Shown here one piece after another: positions 51,547-61,746 of a stretch of DNA of 64,000 bases. A program made the translations under genes and the position numbers. This stretch comes from Pseudoxanthomonas wuyuanensis. Lineage in GTDB: Bacteria > Pseudomonadota > Gammaproteobacteria > Xanthomonadales > Xanthomonadaceae. The stretch is taken from NCBI RefSeq assembly GCF_900215535.1, contig NZ_OCND01000001.1:62001-126000 (forward strand), given 5' to 3'. How positions within the stretch are numbered: position 1 is the first letter of the stretch; the number at the start of each line of letters is the position of its first letter. The notes under the pieces are model-generated. The model saw only the letters and a list, made by a program, of their open reading frames with translations, searched no databases and was not told the origin of the DNA.

Positions 51547-51567
51547 GCCGACTTGAAGATTTCTTCG

Positions 51568-51592
51568 AACCCCGCTCCGGCGGGGTTTTTTA
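51568..51592 (+). terminator. Intrinsic terminator after the cold-shock gene
   Basis: AACCCCGCTCCGGCGGGGTT with six T residues: a 7-8 bp GC stem and a clear U-tract. Confidence 0.95.
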
Positions 51593-51616
51593 TGGAACTG
51601 CGCCGAAGGGAAGTCC

Positions 51617-52900
51617 GTGGCTGAGCGGGACATCGCCGTTGTCGGTTATGGCACCGCCGGCCAGGCCGCGGCGGTGCTGCTGGCGCGCGACGGGCATCGG
51701 GTGCAGGTGTTCGAACGCGCGCCGGTGCTGGGACCGGTGGGGGCCGGCTTCCTGCTGCAACCGACGGGGTTGCAGGTGCTGTGGGAGCTGGGATTGCTGG
51801 ACGCGGCGCTGACGCACGGCCGGCCGGTGCACCGGCTGTACGGGGAGACGCCGTGCGGCCGGGCGGTGATGGACATGCGTTATGCCGGGCTGGCGGCAGA
51901 TCTGTACGGGCTGGGCATGCAGCGCGGCGCGCTGTTCACGCTGCTGGCGCAGGCCCTTCCGCCGCAAGTGCCGGTGCATTGCGGCCGCCGCATCGTCGAA
52001 GTCGAAACCGCGGCCGGAAGGCTGCGCGACGAACACGGCCATTGGCATGGGCCGTTCGATTTGATCGTTGCCGCCGACGGCGCCGGTTCGCAACTGCGCG
52101 GGCTGACCGGCAGCGTGCGGCTGGATGCGCCGTATCCGTGGGGCGCGCTGTGGTGCCTGGTGGCGCAGGAAGACTGGGCCTGGTCCGATCAACTGCGCCA
52201 GCGTTACGTTTCCGCGCGCAAGATGATCGGCCTGTTGCCGGTCGGTACCCGGCCGGGCGATGCCACGCCGCGGCTGAGTTTTTTCTGGAGCCTGCCGGCC
52301 AGCGATTTCGACGGCTGGCAGCAGCGCGGTCTGCCGGCCTGGCGTGAGGAAGTGGCCCGCTTGTGGCCCGAGGCCGAGCAACGGCTGCATGCCATCGGCG
52401 AATGCGCGCAGCTGGCGCGCGCCAGCTATCGCGACACGGTGATGCGGCGCTGGCATTGCGGTCGGCTGGTGCTGGCCGGCGACGCCGCGCATGCGATGAG
52501 CCCGCAACTGGGGCAGGGCGTCAATATGGCGCTGATGGATGCATTGGCGCTGCGTGATGCCTTGCGCGCCGAGGCGCTGGTAGCAACGGCGCTGCACCGC
52601 TATCAACGGCAACGCCAGGCGCATGTGGGTGTCTACCAGTTCTGGAGCCGCTGGCTGACGCCGTTGTTCCAGTCCGAACGCGACACGGTGGCCAGGCTGC
52701 GCGATATCGCCTTCCTGCCGCTGGGCAAGCTGCCCGGTGGGCGTGGCCATATGCTGCGCGTACTCAGCGGAACCCAGCACGGCTTGCTTGGCAAATTGGA
52801 GCTGAAGCCGGAGTTCCTGGCGGCGCTGGTGCAGGGAGGGCAGCAGCGGGAAAGTCCTGGCGAAGGTTGGGCATCGATCAACGCGGATCAATACCGATAA
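51617..52900 (+). CDS. FAD-dependent monooxygenase
   Basis: 427 residues from GTG 51617. The dinucleotide motif is VVGYGTAGQAAAVLL (GxGxxG at 10-15). The second FAD motif is LVLAGDAAHAMSPQLGQGVN, and the DG motif lies in LIVAADGAGSQLRGL. This is the aromatic-hydroxylase (PHBH/UbiH-like) class. The substrate cannot be told. It is preceded by the cold-shock terminator and followed by a repeat-rich region, so it is probably a single gene whose promoter overlaps the end of the previous unit. Confidence 0.85.
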   Translation: MAERDIAVVGYGTAGQAAAVLLARDGHRVQVFERAPVLGPVGAGFLLQPTGLQVLWELGLLDAALTHGRPVHRLYGETPCGRAVMDMRYAGLAADLYGLGMQRGALFTLLAQALPPQVPVHCGRRIVEVETAAGRLRDEHGHWHGPFDLIVAADGAGSQLRGLTGSVRLDAPYPWGALWCLVAQEDWAWSDQLRQRYVSARKMIGLLPVGTRPGDATPRLSFFWSLPASDFDGWQQRGLPAWREEVARLWPEAEQRLHAIGECAQLARASYRDTVMRRWHCGRLVLAGDAAHAMSPQLGQGVNMALMDALALRDALRAEALVATALHRYQRQRQAHVGVYQFWSRWLTPLFQSERDTVARLRDIAFLPLGKLPGGRGHMLRVLSGTQHGLLGKLELKPEFLAALVQGGQQRESPGEGWASINADQYR

Positions 52901-53135
52901 GGCGTTACGCATGCCGCCTTGGCTCACGCCTAGCGCACTCTCCGCCGCCTCCATCCCGCCAGTCGTCGCCTTTGGCGAGCGTGACGGGGAGTACACCTTT
53001 GCCTTGCAGAAGTGGTGCCGGCACCGGAGTTGCGATGAAGCGTCACCGATAAAGCTTCATCGCGACTCACGTCGCTCCTACAAGGATTTGTGATTTCAGA
53101 CGGTTTTTTTTCTCCGAGCGCCTGCAATCTGTTCA
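52901..53135. other. Intergenic stretch with a REP-like repeat
   Basis: The left part (52901-53020) has no gene. Around 53032-53086 lies a degenerate REP-like repeat: GCGATGAAGC and GCTTCATCGC arms near 53033-53070, then ACTCACGTCGCTCCTAC. A T-run with GGTTTTTTTTC at 53103-53111 could mark a weak terminator. Confidence 0.5.
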
Positions 53136-53324
53136 GAAGCCGATGGCCAGGGCGGTGCGGGACCGTACGCGGCATGGACGCCGCGTAAGAGCCTGCATGG
53201 GTGAGGCCAGCGCTTGCGAAGCACGGCTTCGCGCGCAGCCGAACGCCCGCCACCTGCGATGGTGGGCCGGCCCCGCATCGCGGGCATTTACGGCGTGTCC
53301 CGCACCGCCCTGGCCATCGGCTTC
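53136..53324. repeat. 189-bp element with perfect 28-bp terminal inverted arms
   Basis: The arms 53136-53163 and 53297-53324 are perfect reverse complements. The left one begins GAAGCCGATGGCCAGGGCGG. Inside are a hairpin (ACGCGGC-ATGGAC-GCCGCGT at 53167-53186) and another near 53263-53285 (GCCCCGCATCGCGGGC). The small frames found on both strands mirror each other and are not genes. A related fragment is at 45965-46019. It could be a non-autonomous mobile element or a structured intergenic repeat. Confidence 0.82.
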
Positions 53325-53373
53325 CACGTAGACGTTCCCTCACTTGGGAGAAGACCCAAAAAAATCTGTCCGC

Positions 53374-53412
53374 TTGTTGCGGTCGCGGCTCGCGCCGCTC
53401 CTGCAGGACGCG
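53374..53412. repeat. REP-like half copy before the AidB-like gene
   Basis: GGTCGCGGCTCGCGCCGCTC followed by CTGCAGG resembles the reverse arm of the REP-like family. Confidence 0.5.
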
Positions 53413-53454
53413 GCGAGATGCGGGAGAATCGCGGCAGACACCTGGGAGGGCGCG

Positions 53455-55086
53455 ATGAACGGATTGCCACCATTCGAGACCCATGCGGTCGACAACCAGC
53501 CGCCGCCGTTCGAGCCGCGCGATTTATGGGCCGACGACGTGGCGCTGCGCGAGGCGGCCGAGCGCGAAGGCGCGCGCGATTTTGTGCCGACGCTGGCCGG
53601 ATATGCGCGGCTGGCCGGCGATGAACTGTACCGGCTCGGCTTCGACGCCAACCGCGACAAGCCGCGGCTGAAGACCCACGACCGCTACGGCCAGCGCATC
53701 GACACGGTCGAGTTCCATCCGGCCTATCACCGGTTGATGCAGGCGGCCAAATCGCACGGCGTGGCCGGGCTGTCCTGGCACCAGGCGCAACCTGGCGGCC
53801 ATGTCGCCCGCGCCGCGCTGAGCTATCTGCATCACCAGGTCGAAGCCGGCACCAGTTGTCCGCTGACGATGACCCACGCCGCCGTGCCGGTGCTGCAGCG
53901 CGAGCCGGCATTGCGCGAATGGGCGGCCAAGGCCGCCGCACCGGCCTACGATCCGCGCGATGTGTCCATCGCCGGCAAGGCCGGCATCACCATCGGCATG
54001 GGCATGACCGAAAAGCAGGGCGGCTCGGACGTGCGCGGCAACGCCACCGTCGCCACGCCGCTTGCCGGCGACGGCGAGTATTCGCTGGTCGGGCACAAAT
54101 GGTTCTTTTCGGCGCCGATGTGCGATGGTTTTCTTGTGCTGGCGCAGGCACCGGGCGGACTGAGCTGCCTGCTGCTGCCGCGACGGCTGCCCGACGGCAG
54201 CAAGAACGCGTTCCGGCTGATGCGGCTGAAGGACAAGCTGGGCGACTGGTCCAACGCCTCCAGCGAAGTGGAATTCTGCGGCGCCTGGGCGCGGCGCATC
54301 GGCGATGAAGGCCGCGGTGTGGCGACCATCATCGAGATGGTGATGCTGACGCGGCTGGACTGCATGCTGGGTTCGGCGGCCGAAATGCGGATGGCATTGG
54401 CGCAGGCATTGCACCATGCGCGCCACCGCCGCACGTTCGGCAGGCTGCTGGTCGAGCATGCGCTGATGGGCAATGTGCTGGCCGATCTGGCGCTCGAATC
54501 CGAGGCGGCGCTGGCGCTGTCGATGCGGGTGGCGCGCGCAGTCGACGCCGCGCCGCAGGACCCGACCGAAGCCGCGTTCGCGCGCATCGCCACCGCCGTC
54601 GGCAAGTACTGGATCTGCAAGCGCGCACCGGCGTTCGTCAACGAGGCGCAGGAATGCCTGGGAGGCGCCGGCTATGTGGAAGAGTCGATGCTGCCGCGGC
54701 TGTACCGGCAGGCGCCGCTGAATTCGATCTGGGAAGGCAGCGGCAACATCCAGTGCCTGGACGTGCTGCGCGCGCTGACGCGCGAGCCGGAAACCGCGAC
54801 GGCGCTGCTGGGCGAACTGGCGACCGCATCCGGTACCGACCCGGTGTTCGACCGGTTTGTCGCCCAACTGCGCGCCGGGCTTTCCGCCGTCGGCGAAAGC
54901 GGTGCACGCCTGCTGGTCGAACAGCTGGCGCTGGCGTTGCAGGCCGCGGTGCTGCTGCGCACCGGCAGTCCGGCCGCCGGCCCGTTCGTGCGCAGCCGGC
55001 TCGGCGGCGAACACGGGCTGGCGTTCGGCACGTTGCCCGCCAGCACCGACATCGCCATGGTGCTGGCACGGGCATTGCCGGATTGA
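53455..55086 (+). CDS. aidB: AidB-like acyl-CoA dehydrogenase
   Basis: 543 residues from ATG 53455, with GGGAGGG upstream, close to the 541 of E. coli AidB. The AidB-type opening is THAVDNQPPPFEPRDLWADD. The core has GTSCPLTMTHAAVPVL, the FAD-binding GMTEKQGGSDVRGN and HKWFFSAPMCDGFLVLAQ, and then LKDKLGDWSNASSEVEF and EGSGNIQCLDVLRAL. AidB is a flavoprotein of the adaptive alkylation response that also binds DNA. The role here is inferred from homology, and no ada gene is nearby. The start at 53344 lies in the repeat region and is rejected. Confidence 0.9.
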   Translation: MNGLPPFETHAVDNQPPPFEPRDLWADDVALREAAEREGARDFVPTLAGYARLAGDELYRLGFDANRDKPRLKTHDRYGQRIDTVEFHPAYHRLMQAAKSHGVAGLSWHQAQPGGHVARAALSYLHHQVEAGTSCPLTMTHAAVPVLQREPALREWAAKAAAPAYDPRDVSIAGKAGITIGMGMTEKQGGSDVRGNATVATPLAGDGEYSLVGHKWFFSAPMCDGFLVLAQAPGGLSCLLLPRRLPDGSKNAFRLMRLKDKLGDWSNASSEVEFCGAWARRIGDEGRGVATIIEMVMLTRLDCMLGSAAEMRMALAQALHHARHRRTFGRLLVEHALMGNVLADLALESEAALALSMRVARAVDAAPQDPTEAAFARIATAVGKYWICKRAPAFVNEAQECLGGAGYVEESMLPRLYRQAPLNSIWEGSGNIQCLDVLRALTREPETATALLGELATASGTDPVFDRFVAQLRAGLSAVGESGARLLVEQLALALQAAVLLRTGSPAAGPFVRSRLGGEHGLAFGTLPASTDIAMVLARALPD

Positions 55087-55153
55087 CGGAAGCGGACAAC
55101 CACCGATAGCGCAGGGACGCCCGCGCAAAACGGCAGGCTTGCGGCGTTCGCCC

Positions 55154-55801
55154 TCAGCGCGTGGCCAGGGCGCGCGAGCCGGTAACGATCAGGCGCACCA
55201 TTTCCGAGAGCTCTTCGATCAGCTCCGGGTCCTTCTCCGGCGGCAGATCCATCGCAACCGCGCCCATTGCGAATACCAGGCGGGTGATGGCGCGCGAGAC
55301 CAGGGCGGGCTCGTGCAGCGGCGCGTTGTCGCGGGCAGCCAGGCGGATCAGGTCCAGCCGCAGTTCCTCCTCGAAGAACTGCAGTTCGCGTTCGACCGCG
55401 TGCTTGAACGCGTTGGAGCCCACGTTGCCCTCGCGCAGCAGCACATGCAGTAGCTTGTCGTCGGCGCGCAGCTGCTCGATGAAGGCTTCCACCGAACCGC
55501 GCACCACGCTGCGATCGCTGCTGGCGGCGCGGTGGCGGGCCTCGCCGATGATCTTGCGCAGCGAACGGCCGGCAAGATCGATCAACGCCACCGCCAGTTC
55601 GTCCATGTCGCGGAACTGGCGATAGAAGCTGTTGGGCGCAATCCCGGCTTCGCGCGCCACTTCGCGCAGGCTGAGCGTGGACACGCTGCGGTGCGGGCCC
55701 AGCAGCTTCAACGCCGCCGCCAGCAGGTCCTCCCGCGAAATCGAGGCTTTGCGGCCGGGGCCGTGGTCGTCGGGGGGCAGGAGATCGGCAGGAGCGTTCA
55801 C
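55154..55801 (-). CDS. TetR-family regulator of unsaturated fatty acid genes (FabR/DesT-like)
   Basis: 215 residues from GTG 55801. The helix-turn-helix is LSLREVAREAGIAPNSFYRQ, followed by FRDMDELAVALIDLAG, almost the same wording as FabR and DesT. The C-terminal ligand domain is normal in length. Divergent transcription from a ferredoxin reductase-desaturase pair mirrors desT-desCB of Pseudomonas, where DesT senses the acyl-CoA saturation state. A TTG at 55855 would add an unlikely N-terminus across the operator region. No Shine-Dalgarno precedes 55801, so the start is uncertain. Confidence 0.85.
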   Translation of the reverse strand: MNAPADLLPPDDHGPGRKASISREDLLAAALKLLGPHRSVSTLSLREVAREAGIAPNSFYRQFRDMDELAVALIDLAGRSLRKIIGEARHRAASSDRSVVRGSVEAFIEQLRADDKLLHVLLREGNVGSNAFKHAVERELQFFEEELRLDLIRLAARDNAPLHEPALVSRAITRLVFAMGAVAMDLPPEKDPELIEELSEMVRLIVTGSRALATR

Positions 55802-55855
55802 GTGGGCGGGCTTGGGAGGGAGAAATGCATCATAGACCCAAGTATTAATATACAA

Positions 55856-55865
55856 GTGTATACAC
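55856..55865. promoter_or_regulatory. Candidate operator between the TetR gene and the desaturase operon
   Basis: The perfect palindrome GTGTATACAC lies in an AT-rich stretch (55841-55866, AGTATTAATATACAAGTGTA) between the divergent genes. TATAGT at 55883-55888 could be the -10 box of the oxidoreductase gene, in which case the palindrome would cover its -35 region. The wording differs from the known FabR/DesT operators, so binding is an inference. Confidence 0.45.
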
Positions 55866-55895
55866 GGATGTCCTTACGACGGTATAGTGGCTGCC

Positions 55896-57005
55896 ATGAA
55901 CGCCCAGATCCGTCCCGCCGGCCGCCGCCGGCCCAGTCCGCTGAAACGGCTGATCCGCCCCCTGGTAAAGCCGGATGTCTTTGATTTCTGGGCTTCCCGG
56001 GTCAACCGCTGCTGGTCCTGGGAGCGCCCGTTGGCACGCCTGGTCGGCCGTGAGGCCGCCTCCTGCGACGCGGTGACCCTGTTGCTGAAGCCGAACCGCC
56101 ACTGGGCCGGCCACCGGCCGGGGCAGCACGTCAACCTGGGGGTGGAAGTCGATGGCGTCCGTATGACCCGCAGCTACAGCCTGACCGCGCCGCCGCGCGC
56201 CGATGGCCTGCTGTCGGTCACGGTGAAGGCCATCGAGGGTGGCCGCGTCAGCCGCTATCTCTGCAATGAAGCCATGCCTGGTGCGGTGTTCGAGCTGGGC
56301 CAGGCGTTCGGCGGCATGACCCTGGCCTCGCCGCCGCAGGACCGCCTGTGGCTGCTGGCCGCCGGCAGCGGCATCACGCCGATGATGGCGCTGGTGCGCC
56401 AACTGGCCGGGCAGGGCATGCCGGCGGATCTGGCGCTGACCTATTGGGTACGCCGGCGCGAAGAAGCCTGCTTCCTCTATGAACTGCGCGCATTGGCGGC
56501 GCAACACCCGCGCTTCCGCTTGCGGCTGATGCTGACGCGCGAAGGCGCCATTGCCGATGACGAGGGCGAAGGCCGCCTGTGCGAGGGCCATCTGGAAGGC
56601 ATGCTTGCCGATGCTCTGGCCGCGCAGCAGGTGATGGCCTGCGGCCCTGGCGGTTTCGTCGAAACCGCCCGCATCCTGCTGGCCGGGCGTACCGCATCGT
56701 TCCAGGCCGAGGCGTTCACTCCGCCACCGGTGACGGTGGTGGACGAAGGCGAGGTCGACGTGCGCCTGTTGCGCAGCGGCCGCACCCTGCGCCTGCCGCG
56801 CGGCCAGTCGCTGCTTACTGCGCTGGAAGCGCAAGGCCTGAAGCCCGCCTCCGGCTGCCGCATGGGCATCTGCAATACCTGCGCCTGCGGCAAGTCTGCC
56901 GGCAGCACCCGCCACCTGCCCAGCGGCGCGCTGGACCACGACATCAACCAGGCGCTGAAACTGTGCATCCACAGCGCCGCCACCGACCTTGAGCTGGACC
57001 TCTGA
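55896..57005 (+). CDS. Ferredoxin reductase with C-terminal 2Fe-2S domain (DesC-like)
   Basis: 369 residues from ATG 55896. The order is an FAD-binding barrel (HVNLGVEVDGVRMTRSYSLT), an NAD(P)H domain (LWLLAAGSGITPMMALVRQL, VMACGPGGFVETAR) and a plant-type [2Fe-2S] domain with the cysteines of CRMGICNTCACG and LKLCIHSA. It passes electrons from NAD(P)H to the desaturase encoded by the next gene. The stop and the next start overlap (TGATG at 57003), so the two are made together. Confidence 0.92.
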   Translation: MNAQIRPAGRRRPSPLKRLIRPLVKPDVFDFWASRVNRCWSWERPLARLVGREAASCDAVTLLLKPNRHWAGHRPGQHVNLGVEVDGVRMTRSYSLTAPPRADGLLSVTVKAIEGGRVSRYLCNEAMPGAVFELGQAFGGMTLASPPQDRLWLLAAGSGITPMMALVRQLAGQGMPADLALTYWVRRREEACFLYELRALAAQHPRFRLRLMLTREGAIADDEGEGRLCEGHLEGMLADALAAQQVMACGPGGFVETARILLAGRTASFQAEAFTPPPVTVVDEGEVDVRLLRSGRTLRLPRGQSLLTALEAQGLKPASGCRMGICNTCACGKSAGSTRHLPSGALDHDINQALKLCIHSAATDLELDL

Positions 57006-58168
57006 TGAGCACTGCCGCACCCACCGTCCGCAACCGCGCCCTCAGCCCCGAAGAACTTGACCGCTTCGGCGAAGAACTGGATGCGCTGCGTGCGCGCACC
57101 GTCGCCTCGCTGGGCCCGCGCGATGCGCGCTACATCCGCAATGTGGTCAAGGCCGTGCGGTACAGCGGACTGGCCGGGCGGGTGCTGCTGTTCGCCGCGG
57201 CCATCGCCGGCGGACTGTGGCTGGCCGACAGCGCGGTGGGCTGGCTGTTCTGGGTGCTGTGGGCGGCCGGTGCGCTGGCGCTGGGCCTGGGCAAGATCCT
57301 GGAGAACATGGAACTGGGCCATAACGTCATCCACGGCCAGTACGACTGGCTGGGCGACCCGCAGCTCAATGGCAAGACCTACGACTGGGATATCGTGGCC
57401 ACCGCCGACAACTGGCGCTACACGCACAACTACCGCCACCACACCTACACCAACGTGCGTGGCATGGACGACGACATCGGCTACGGGCTGCTGCGCATCT
57501 TCCCGGAACAGAAGTGGAAGCCTTTCTATCTGCTGCAGCCGCTCATCGCGGTGTTCTTCGCGCTGTACTTCCAGTGGGGCGTGGCTATCCAGGATCTCAA
57601 GCTGGGCCGCTGGTGGCACGGCAAGATGACCACCCAGCAGCTGCGCCGCAAGTCCGCGCCGGTGGTGCGCAAGATGGGCCGCCAGCTGGCCAAGGACTAC
57701 ATGATCTATCCGGCGCTGGCCGGTCCGTTCTTCCTGCCGGTGCTGCTGGGCAACCTGGTCGCCAATGGCCTGCGCAACGTGTGGACCTACGTGATCATCT
57801 TCTGCGGGCATTTCACCACCGACGCGGAAACCTTTTCCAAGGAATGCATCAAGAACGAATCGCGCGGCCACTGGTACCTGCGACAGCTGCGCGGTTCATC
57901 CAACCTCCGCGGCGGGTTCCTGATCAACGTGTTGTCGGGCAACCTGAGCCACCAGATCGAGCACCACTTCTATCCGGACATCCCGGCCAACCGCTATGCG
58001 GAACTGGCGGTGGAAGTGCGCGAAATCTGCGCCCGCTATGGCCAGCACTACAACACCGGTACGCTGCCGCGGCAGTTCGGCCAGGTGGTCTGGCGCATCC
58101 TGCGCCACGCCTTCCCCAGCCGGCCGCGCAAGGCCGTGCCGATGGTGCAGGCCGAAGCCGCTGCATAA
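57005..58168 (+). CDS. Acyl-CoA/acyl-lipid desaturase (DesB-like)
   Basis: 387 residues. The three histidine boxes are HNVIHG, HNYRHH and HQIEHH, which hold the di-iron centre. Membrane segments lie at about 60-100 and 185-205, with another near 255-275. It introduces double bonds into saturated acyl chains using the reductase encoded just upstream. Control by the divergent TetR gene is likely. The HQIEHH box is the form found in front-end-like and DesB-type desaturases, so regiospecificity cannot be fixed from sequence. Confidence 0.92.
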   Translation: MSTAAPTVRNRALSPEELDRFGEELDALRARTVASLGPRDARYIRNVVKAVRYSGLAGRVLLFAAAIAGGLWLADSAVGWLFWVLWAAGALALGLGKILENMELGHNVIHGQYDWLGDPQLNGKTYDWDIVATADNWRYTHNYRHHTYTNVRGMDDDIGYGLLRIFPEQKWKPFYLLQPLIAVFFALYFQWGVAIQDLKLGRWWHGKMTTQQLRRKSAPVVRKMGRQLAKDYMIYPALAGPFFLPVLLGNLVANGLRNVWTYVIIFCGHFTTDAETFSKECIKNESRGHWYLRQLRGSSNLRGGFLINVLSGNLSHQIEHHFYPDIPANRYAELAVEVREICARYGQHYNTGTLPRQFGQVVWRILRHAFPSRPRKAVPMVQAEAAA

Positions 58169-58206
58169 CCATAACCCCGCCCCGGCTGGCGCCGTGGCAG
58201 CGCCAG

Positions 58207-58292
58207 CTTGCGGGAGCGCCGTCCGCGGCGCGGGCCTGGTTTCAGGTTGGGGCCAAGGGAAAAGCTCGCGGCCGGGAGGCCGCTCCTGCTCA
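58207..58292. repeat. Pair of REP-like units between convergent genes
   Basis: GCGGGAGCGCCGTCCGCGGC (58210-58229) and, inverted, CTCGCGGCCGGGAGGCCGCT (58266-58285) followed by CCTGCTC. The same style as 6458-6515. It may act as a bidirectional stop between the desaturase and ABC genes, which otherwise lack a U-tailed terminator. Confidence 0.65.
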
Positions 58293-58302
58293 GGCGATAA
58301 GA

Positions 58303-60088
<1,786 letters not shown>

Positions 60089-60102
<14 letters not shown>

Positions 60103-60700
60103 CCATTTGGGCCGTATCCGTAATGATCAGCCGCACCCGGTTACGGGTGGCGTCGCGCAGCCGGGTTTTCAAGGTGTCGACCTCGCCGGCCGGCAGGCTG
60201 ACCGTCAACAGGGCGCCGGATTCATCGAAATCTTCGCGGATTTTTTCCGCGCCGTGCGCCGCCAGCGCGTTGTGGACGCTGCCCAGATCCTCGAACGGAC
60301 AGGCCAGGCGCAGCGTATGCATCGCTACCAGCGGCTGCCGTTGCGCCAACCGCAGGCATTCGGCCGCAGCGGCGCCATAGGCGCGGACCAGACCGCCGGC
60401 GCCCAGCTTGATGCCACCGAACCAGCGCGTCACCACCACCATCGTCTGGTCGTAGCCCTGGCCTTCGATGGCCGCCAGGATCGGGCGTCCGGCGGTGCCG
60501 GCCGGTTCGCCGTCGTCGCTGGAGCGGTATTCGCCGCCGATACGGTAGGCCCAGCAGTTGTGGGTGGCATCGGGATCGGCGACCTGCTGCAGGAACGCCA
60601 GCGCCGCTTCCGGCGTGGTCGCCGGCGCGGCATGGGCCAGAAAGCGGCTGTGCTTGACCTCCAGCAGATGCGAGGCCGCAACGGCAAGGGTGTCGCTCAT
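60089..60700 (-). CDS. yigZ: YigZ/IMPACT family protein
   Basis: 203 residues from ATG 60700. The IMPACT signature is TVVVTRWFGGIKLGAGGLVR-like (residues around 105-125: MVVVTRWFGGIKLGAGGL), with DATHNCWAYRIGGEYRSSDD before it and a C-terminal DUF1949 part. Related proteins bind ribosomes or affect translation control. It overlaps the anti-sigma gene (ATGA at 60697) and the ABC gene, so it is translated as part of that operon. Its specific role is unknown. Confidence 0.9.
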
Positions 60701-61746
60701 TCGGCCAGCAGCGGCCGCAAGTCTTCCGGCACCTTGCGGAACGGGTGTTCCTGCACGTACAGGCGCAGGCTGGCGGCGGCGCTGGCGCCGTCGCCCAGGT
60801 CGCGGCGCAGGCGGATGCGCTCCAGCCATTCGTCCGGCGCCAGACGGGCGTCATCGTGCACCGGCACCTGCAGATCGGTGCGCTGCAGGCGCGAGCCGGT
60901 GACGGCGATCCGGTCCAGCGTCTGGCCTTCCTCGGCGGCGGCGCGGCGTTCCTGCCGCTCGCGTTGCGCCTGGGCATCGCCAGCGGCGCTGCGTGCGCGC
61001 CGGAAACTGTCGCTCTCGGAGCGCATTTTTTCGGCGGACGCGTCATGGCCGGCGGCTGCGGCCAGCTCGGCCGGATTGCCGGCGAACGCCGCCCTGGCCT
61101 GGCTGGCCGGAGCGCTGGCAGGCGCGGGAGCGGGCGGGGGCAGCGGCAATGCGATGGTTTCCGACGGCGCGCTGGCGGCCGCAGGCGGCGGCGTCTGTGC
61201 CGATTGCCGCGGGGCGGCTGCCGGCGCGGGAGTGGCCTTGCGCAGGGCCGGCGTTGCCGTCGCTGGAGGTGCCGTATCGCGCGGTGGCGGCTCAGGCGGC
61301 GATTCCGGCCTGGGCGGCGCTGCGGGCGCCGCCGGCAGCAGTTTGCGGGCCGCAGGCGGTGCCTGCTGCGCAGAGGCGGGCGGTTGCGGTTCGGCCAACA
61401 CCGCGCTGCGGTCTTCCGCTTCGGGCGCGGCGGCCGAATCTTCCGCCACCTTGGCGTCGGCGGCGTCGGCCATTTCCGCCGCAACCGGCGCCTCGGCGAT
61501 CAAGGGCGCCTGGTCCACCGGCCGCAACTGCCAGGCCACGCCGATGGCCAGCAGCGCCGAGGCGGCCAGGCCGAAGGCGACCGGCCAGCGTGGTTTCGGC
61601 CTGGCGGACGGACGGGAGACCTCGGCACGCGCGGCGGCAAGGATGCGCGCATCCAACGCCGGCGAGGGATCGCCATGCGGCCCCAGCCGCGCCAGTTGCT
61701 CGGCCAGCGCACGTTCTTCAGGGGTCAGCGGTTGCTGGGGCTTCAT
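60697..61746 (-). CDS. Putative anti-sigma factor with Pro/Ala-rich periplasmic part
   Basis: 349 residues. An N-terminal cytoplasmic segment (EERALAEQLARLGPHGDPSP) of about 50 residues could bind the sigma factor. One membrane segment lies at 54-73 (WPVAFGLAASALLAIGVAWQ). The periplasmic part has a Pro/Ala-rich stretch (120-215) and a charged C-terminus. Residues 277-291 (TLDRIAVTGSRLQRT) look like the N-terminal plug segment of TonB-dependent receptors. No zinc-binding HxxxCxxC is present. The start overlaps the sigma gene stop, the usual layout for an anti-sigma. Confidence 0.75.
   Translation of the reverse strand: MKPQQPLTPEERALAEQLARLGPHGDPSPALDARILAAARAEVSRPSARPKPRWPVAFGLAASALLAIGVAWQLRPVDQAPLIAEAPVAAEMADAADAKVAEDSAAAPEAEDRSAVLAEPQPPASAQQAPPAARKLLPAAPAAPPRPESPPEPPPRDTAPPATATPALRKATPAPAAAPRQSAQTPPPAAASAPSETIALPLPPPAPAPASAPASQARAAFAGNPAELAAAAGHDASAEKMRSESDSFRRARSAAGDAQAQRERQERRAAAEEGQTLDRIAVTGSRLQRTDLQVPVHDDARLAPDEWLERIRLRRDLGDGASAAASLRLYVQEHPFRKVPEDLRPLLAE

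Noticed and set aside
53133..53331. Small open frames on both strands inside the inverted-repeat element
   Set aside because: They mirror each other because of the inverted arms and have no ribosome sites or family features.
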